DNA from: Anaerolineae bacterium
GTDB taxonomy: Bacteria; Chloroflexota; Anaerolineae; Anaerolineales; UBA4823
Direction: 5' to 3'
Assembly: GCA_003327455.1 (NCBI GenBank)
Contig: QOQU01000003.1
Coordinates: 248,001-312,000, forward strand
DNA length: 64,000 bases
The first letter of the stretch is position 1. Each line of letters starts with the position of its first letter. Made by a program: the position numbers and the translations under genes. Shown here piece after piece: positions 60,461 through 64,000 of this stretch. Under the pieces are notes generated by a model that searched no databases, was not told the DNA's origin, and worked only from the letters and a program-made list of their open reading frames with translations.

Positions 60461-60483
60461 CAGGTCAATCGGGAGAGATTTTG

Positions 60484-61053
60484 ATGAACCCTGAATCGCT
60501 AAATACAATTTTTCGCGAGCAATACGCACAAAATGACGAGTGGATCGAGAAATTTCTAAGCAACTCACAAGTTGGTCACGTTGCAAGCCGCTGGGAAAAT
60601 CAGCCGTTCCTGACGCCGGTTTTGTTTTGGTATGCACCGACAGGACGACGCATATATTTTCATACCAACCTCTATGGCCGTCTGCGAACAAACAGTGAAC
60701 GTTTTCCTGAGGTATGCTTTGAAACCTCTGAAATTGGAAAATACCTGCCATCGAATATCGCCGGGGAATTCAGTGTCCAGTATGCCAGCGTTGTGGTTTT
60801 CGGAAAAATCAGAATCGTTGAAAGCCCGGAAGAGAAGGAATTTGGATTGATGGGGTTATTGCGAAAATATTTTCCCGATCTGAAGGCAGGTGTAGATTAT
60901 CGTCCAATCACTCGCGAGGAATTAGACCAGACGGCTGTGTTTTGTATCGAAATTGAGCAATGGAGTGGTAAGAAAAATTGGGCGGAACAGGTCCATCAAG
61001 ATGAACAGTGGCAACCACTGGATCAGAGGGTTTTAAGAAAATATGGCTTTTAA
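60484..61053 (+). CDS. FMN-binding split-barrel (pyridoxamine 5'-phosphate oxidase family) protein
   Basis: A 189-aa flavin-reductase-like split barrel. Typical elements: FLSNSQVGHVASRWENQPFLTPVLFWY, RRIYFHTNLYGRLRTN, VCFETSEIGKYLPS, and SVQYASVVVFGKIRIVE. The family covers pyridoxamine oxidases, F420- or haem-binding oxygenases and general nucleotide-linked oxidoreductases, so the substrate is open. ATG 60484, preceded by GGGAGAG, is preferred over ATG 60457. Its stop overlaps the convergent murI stop by four bases. Confidence 0.85.
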   Translation: MNPESLNTIFREQYAQNDEWIEKFLSNSQVGHVASRWENQPFLTPVLFWYAPTGRRIYFHTNLYGRLRTNSERFPEVCFETSEIGKYLPSNIAGEFSVQYASVVVFGKIRIVESPEEKEFGLMGLLRKYFPDLKAGVDYRPITREELDQTAVFCIEIEQWSGKKNWAEQVHQDEQWQPLDQRVLRKYGF

Positions 61054-61907
61054 GTTATATCAACCAGGCGTAAACCATTCCACTGGACACGCTTGACTAC
61101 GGCTGAGGGAAGACCAATCCGATCAAGAAAAGTTTCTAAGAATGCAGGATCACCACTGGTTGCAAATTTACACTGTCCAGCGGTAACTGAGTTCCTTAAA
61201 AGGTTACGCTGTTCCAGTAAACGATGGGTCTGACGTGCCACAGCTGGAGCAGGGTCAATTACCCGCACCTGCTCACCCACGATAGACTGAATTAATGGGA
61301 TTACAAAGGGATAATGCGTGCATCCTAAAACAACCGTGTCGATGTTCGCTGCCAGCATCGGTAACAAGGCATCTTCAAGAATTTTACGGCTGATCGGGCT
61401 ATCGAAATCCCCCTGTTCGATCTGTTGCACCAATCCCGGGCAGGTGTGTTGATAAATTGTCACCCCTTGGGCAAAGCGCTCGATCACCGAAGCGTAGAGT
61501 TCACCTTGAAAAGTAGCTGGCGTTGCCAGGACTCCAACAGCGCCGCTTTTGGTTGTTTCTGCAGCCGGTTTGACAGCCGGTTCCATGCCGACAAATGGGA
61601 CATGAGGATAATTCTGGCGCAAATATTTCAAGGCAGCTGCTGAAGCTGTATTACAGGCCAGGACGATGATTTTCGCCTTTTTTGAGAGCAGATATTCCGT
61701 AATTCCGACCGCGTAGCCACGCACTTCCTCGAGCGGACGGCGTCCATACGGTACATGGATCTGGTCGGCGATATAGAGGATGTCCTCGTGAGGAAGCTGG
61801 CGAATGATTTCCCTTAAAACGCTTAATCCCCCCACACCTGAGTCAAATATGCCAATTGGTGCAATGGGGGATGAAGCGAAGGTTGAATCGGCAGCAGCCG
61901 GAATCAA
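61050..61907 (-). CDS. murI: Glutamate racemase
   Basis: Provides D-glutamate for peptidoglycan. The two catalytic cysteines are C85 (VLACNTASA) and C196 (VVLGCTHYPF), with PIGIFDSGVGGLSVLREI and IADQIHVPYGRRP near the N-terminus and GVGVLATPATFQGE-like GAVGVLATPATF in the middle. The only in-frame start upstream of the conserved region is TTG 61907, two bases beyond the rplS stop, with no good ribosome-binding site. This suggests translational coupling to rplS. Confidence 0.95.
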   Translation of the reverse strand: MIPAAADSTFASSPIAPIGIFDSGVGGLSVLREIIRQLPHEDILYIADQIHVPYGRRPLEEVRGYAVGITEYLLSKKAKIIVLACNTASAAALKYLRQNYPHVPFVGMEPAVKPAAETTKSGAVGVLATPATFQGELYASVIERFAQGVTIYQHTCPGLVQQIEQGDFDSPISRKILEDALLPMLAANIDTVVLGCTHYPFVIPLIQSIVGEQVRVIDPAPAVARQTHRLLEQRNLLRNSVTAGQCKFATSGDPAFLETFLDRIGLPSAVVKRVQWNGLRLVDIT

Positions 61908-61909
61908 TG

Positions 61910-62260
61910 TTAAGCGGTGAACTTGGTTTTCAGGCGAGAGCTTTTACCTGTTCGCCCGCGCAGGAAGTAGAGCTGGGCACGACGCACATGAGCATGGCGC
62001 TCGACGATGACTTTTTCGAGACGCGGGGACTTCAATAGGAATGTTCTCTCTACCCCAATACCATTGCTGGCGATGCGCCGCACGGTGAAATTGGCGTTAT
62101 TTCCGCCCTTGCTCATGCGAATCACCGTCCCTCGGAATTCCTGCGTTCGCTCGGAGTTCCCTTCTTTAATGCGAATAAATACCCGCACGGAATCTCCGGG
62201 TCGTAATTCGGGGATATTTTCATTGACAGGTGCTTCTACAGCTTGTAATAAATCGCTCAT
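61910..62260 (-). CDS. rplS: Ribosomal protein bL19
   Basis: Large-subunit ribosomal protein. Family blocks: DLLQAVEAPVNENIPELRPG, SVRVFIRIKEGNSERTQEF, GTVIRMSKGG, FTVRRIASNGIGVERTF, SPRLEKVIVERHAHVRRAQLYFLR and the basic C-terminus RGRTGKSSRLK. 116 aa is standard. It is followed by murI on the same strand. Confidence 0.98.
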   Translation of the reverse strand: MSDLLQAVEAPVNENIPELRPGDSVRVFIRIKEGNSERTQEFRGTVIRMSKGGNNANFTVRRIASNGIGVERTFLLKSPRLEKVIVERHAHVRRAQLYFLRGRTGKSSRLKTKFTA

Positions 62261-62313
62261 AAGACAATCCTTGAGATTGGTTTATCTGGCATAAATTCTA
62301 AACGCGAATTTGA

Positions 62314-62322
62314 ATTATATCA
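62314..62322 (-). promoter_or_regulatory. Extended -10 promoter of rplS
   Basis: On the minus strand TGA-TATAAT (62322-62314), 54 bp upstream of rplS. The -35 is not well matched. It is back to back with the tRNA promoter. Confidence 0.5.
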
Positions 62323-62382
62323 CTAGTTTTCAACGAATACCTGGAAAATCGACGAAAATCGAAAAAATTCTTCCAAAATTTG

Positions 62383-62410
62383 CTTGCAAAGGGAAACTCT
62401 GTGGTAAAAT
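62383..62410 (+). promoter_or_regulatory. Promoter of tRNA-Glu
   Basis: CTTGCA (62383-62388), a 16-nt spacer and TAAAAT (62405-62410), ten bases before the tRNA. Confidence 0.55.
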
Positions 62411-62420
62411 ATCGGCGTTT

Positions 62421-62493
62421 GCCCCCATCGTCTAGGGGACCAGGACGCAGCCCTTTCAAGGCTAAAACGGGGGTTCGAATCCCCCTGGGGGCA
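62421..62493 (+). tRNA. trnE: tRNA-Glu (UUC anticodon)
   Basis: A 73-nt cloverleaf. The acceptor stem GCCCCCA pairs with TGGGGGC (62486-62492) with discriminator A62493; the CCA end is not encoded. The anticodon loop CTTTCAA has TTC at 62455-62457, and the T-loop TTCGAAT follows GGGGG. It is followed by a rho-independent terminator. Confidence 0.97.
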
Positions 62494-62498
62494 TCCTC

Positions 62499-62526
62499 AT
62501 CCCCTCAACCTCATGGTTGAGGGGAT
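62499..62526 (+). terminator. Intrinsic terminator of tRNA-Glu
   Basis: AT plus CCCCTCAACC (62501-62510) pairs with GGTTGAGGGG (62515-62524) plus AT around a TCAT loop, a 12-bp perfect stem followed by TTCTTTA. Confidence 0.8.
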
Positions 62527-62823
62527 TTCTTTACTACCTATTGCCTTTACCCTGGCTGCTACCGGTTGTTTTTCAAAGCTTTCGAATAATTCAATCAATC
62601 TCGAGCATGTTAATTCCGGTTTGCCAAAACTGCTCTTCTGTATACTGACAATCAATCTTGCCTGAAGCGACATTGTCCCTTATCAAGATTCAACTTCCGG
62701 TCATATCCGCTAAGCGCGATTAATGCCTCGAGACTGAAGTTTACTCAACGTCTTCAAACCTTACAAAAATATTAGGTAGTTCCCTATCAATGCAAATCAA
62801 CCCCCGATTAGAATTAGGGGAAG
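62527..62823. other. Intergenic region before cysH
   Basis: 297 nt between the tRNA terminator and cysH. It has no open frame of note, no recognisable riboswitch (the region was read for a SAM-type motif because the next gene is in sulfur assimilation), and no clear promoter. The only local feature is CCCC (62803-62806) that could pair with GGGG directly upstream of the cysH start. Nothing can be annotated with confidence. Confidence 0.4.
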
Positions 62824-63543
62824 ATGGACCGAGAAGACCTGGAAGTTCGCGCCGCATCTTTTGAAAAGCTTACTCCCCAACAAATTTTAAGCTGGGCAGT
62901 GGCTGAGTATTCTCCTCAGCTCGTGATGTCAACTGCTTTTGGGCCGGGGGGGATCATTCTGATGCATCTCCTGAAGCAATTAGGTCTTCAGATTCCCGTT
63001 TTTTATATCGATACAGGATTGCTATTCCCAGAAGTGCATCAATTGCGTTTGAAGTTAGAAGAAACGTTCGCCATTCATTTCGAGCGAGTGGTGCCTGCGC
63101 TGGGGCTTGTTGAGCAAGCAGAGCGATTTGGTGACCGCTTGTGGGAGCGGGATGCGGACACCTGCTGTTGGTTGCGCAAGGTACTCCCTCTCCAGAATTA
63201 TCTGCGGGATAAACGGGCGTGGATCACTGCCATTCGAGCCGACCAGACCAGCCAGCGAGCCAAAGCCCGGTTGATTGAATGGGATGAGCGCAATCAGGTG
63301 GTAAAAATCAATCCTTTATTGAGGTGGAATGAAGAGCAGGTGTGGGATTATATCCATCGCCATCGTCTCCCTTATAATCCTTTACACGACCAGGGTTATC
63401 CAAGTCTGGGTTGCGTTCCCTGCACCCAACCGGTGGAGAAAGGGGAGTGTGCTCGAGCCGGGCGGTGGAGAGGGCGTGCCAAAACGGAGTGCGGAATCCA
63501 TTTGCCCGCTGCCGATACCCCTTTCCTCATTCGTGATAAATGA
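62824..63543 (+). CDS. cysH: Adenylyl-sulfate (APS) reductase, assimilatory CysH type
   Basis: Reduces adenylyl sulfate to sulfite. The PP-loop signature is VMSTAFGPGGIILMHLL, with FYIDTGLLFPEV after it. Cysteines C114-C115 (DTCCWLRK) and C197/C200 (GCVPC) form the [4Fe-4S] site that distinguishes APS reductases from PAPS reductases. The catalytic C-terminal Cys is C223 in ECGIH. The 239-aa length is typical of bacterial APS reductases. The ATG follows GGGGAA. The 3' end overlaps the convergent alkaline phosphatase by 17 bases. Confidence 0.93.
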   Translation: MDREDLEVRAASFEKLTPQQILSWAVAEYSPQLVMSTAFGPGGIILMHLLKQLGLQIPVFYIDTGLLFPEVHQLRLKLEETFAIHFERVVPALGLVEQAERFGDRLWERDADTCCWLRKVLPLQNYLRDKRAWITAIRADQTSQRAKARLIEWDERNQVVKINPLLRWNEEQVWDYIHRHRLPYNPLHDQGYPSLGCVPCTQPVEKGECARAGRWRGRAKTECGIHLPAADTPFLIRDK

Positions 63544-64000
63544 CGGGAAGGTATAGAGAATTCCGGTATAGAAGGGTAGCTTTCATAATCTGGTAGATAT
63601 CGGTGTTATCGATGTAATCGCCCCTAATCAGGTCACTCCCCTTAATCAAAGCTGAATAGGGTAGCTTCATGGTTCCATACAGATATAATGGGACAAGACT
63701 GTTTGTATGTCCTGGGCTATTCCACGCCCAATACACGACCTCCCCGGCGTCAATTTCATTGTTGTTATTATCATCTTCCCAACTTGCTCGCCAGCAAGAG
63801 GTTATGCAGCTTTTTTCGAGTAAAAGTGTGCGTGGGGACACTTCGCCCAGAGGTAGATTAGCGGTTATTCCTGGAGCCTGAGTCAGGTACCCTGTTTCGT
63901 GATCCGCGGTTACGATCATGAGCGTGTTTGACCAGTTGGCTGGTGTAAATGAGGCATTCACCCAATCAATTGCGGTTTGGATTGCCGAATTGAAATCGAT
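63527..64000 (-). CDS. Alkaline phosphatase family protein, C-terminal part (5' end beyond window)
   Basis: The last ~157 residues of an alkaline phosphatase whose N-terminus lies to the right of the window; the frame is open to position 64000. Visible motifs: FNSAIQTAIDWVN, TLMIVTADHETGYL with the metal ligand Asp/His, and HTNSLVPLYLYG with the zinc-ligand His. Between the two is a 12-residue EF-hand-like calcium loop (DDNNNNEIDAGE) not part of the standard core. It is probably secreted or surface-bound. Orthophosphate monoesterase activity is inferred. Confidence 0.85.
   Translation of the reverse strand: MDFNSAIQTAIDWVNASFTPANWSNTLMIVTADHETGYLTQAPGITANLPLGEVSPRTLLLEKSCITSCWRASWEDDNNNNEIDAGEVVYWAWNSPGHTNSLVPLYLYGTMKLPYSALIKGSDLIRGDYIDNTDIYQIMKATLLYRNSLYLPVIYHE

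Noticed and set aside
62527-62823. SAM or other sulfur-related riboswitch upstream of cysH
   Set aside because: No conserved helix order or sequence of known classes could be traced by eye; the CCCC/GGGG pairing before the start is too short to call.

Overview
The window looks like a chromosomal segment of an anaerobic or facultative bacterium of the Chloroflexota, most likely class Anaerolineae. This is inferred from gene content only, because there is no rRNA gene. The pointers are: lipoproteins with long Pro/Ala/Thr/Glu linkers; a mevalonate-pathway operon with an archaeal-type HMG-CoA synthase and its DUF35 partner; the DUF3090/SCO1664-family/phosphomutase trio otherwise typical of Actinobacteria; a ferredoxin-dependent 2-oxoacid oxidoreductase; and a separate-subunit acyl-CoA carboxylase. 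There are no insertion sequences, prophage genes, CRISPR arrays or rRNA. The gene order looks like stable core chromosome with dense operons and many 1-8 nt start/stop overlaps.

Layout: 1-650, end of kbl and a small Cys-rich gene. 650-6015, a peptide-type ABC importer whose binding protein is circularly permuted. 6023-10814, coaE(-GNAT fusion)-cdaA-cdaR-der, i.e. CoA synthesis, c-di-AMP synthesis and ribosome assembly. 10820-13330, deoC, a YgiT-type Zn finger, a Nudix hydrolase and a LysM lipoprotein. 13428-16398, korDABC behind a Rex-like operator. 16375-20046 (minus strand), chrA and the mevalonate-entry operon HMGR-HMGS-DUF35. 20088-24673, a GAF histidine kinase, an RNA methyltransferase, rarA and a histidine phosphatase. 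24684-26995, a ferritin-VIT protein and the DUF3090/kinase-like pair. 27009-32046, homoserine dehydrogenase, a two-subunit CoA-transferase, and a divergent thiolase plus an ornithine-cyclodeaminase-like gene. 32231-35506 (minus), an ABC-2 exporter with ogt. 35825-39754, murJ against DUF212-xseB-membrane protein-xseA. 39838-44136, a HIT protein and a thiolase-Hbd-GMC oxidoreductase operon. 44145-47983 (minus), gatCAB and a CBS protein. 48156-61053, a long plus-strand run: acyl-CoA dehydrogenase, a 1522-residue double glycosyltransferase-like membrane protein, an MDR dehydrogenase, acyl-CoA carboxylase subunits, a CYTH protein and a flavin-binding protein. 61050-64000, murI-rplS, tRNA-Glu, an APS reductase and a truncated alkaline phosphatase.

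Together the genes describe peptide import, ferredoxin-linked oxidation of 2-oxoacids, beta-oxidation-type acyl-CoA chemistry (dehydrogenase, hydroxyacyl-CoA dehydrogenase, two thiolases, CoA-transferase, carboxylase), mevalonate isoprenoid synthesis and envelope synthesis (murI, murJ, LysM, exporter). The most unusual items are the circularly permuted substrate-binding protein (1068-2882), the YfhO/GT39-like fusion (49424-53992), the kinase-like/Zn-ribbon/phosphatase trio (24053-26995), the CoaE-GNAT fusion (6078-7202), and a Rex-type operator in front of korDABC.

Limits: all family names come from reading motifs by eye without database searches. Start codons were chosen from ribosome-binding sites, overlaps and promoters and may be off by a few codons. 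Promoter calls are consensus matches only.
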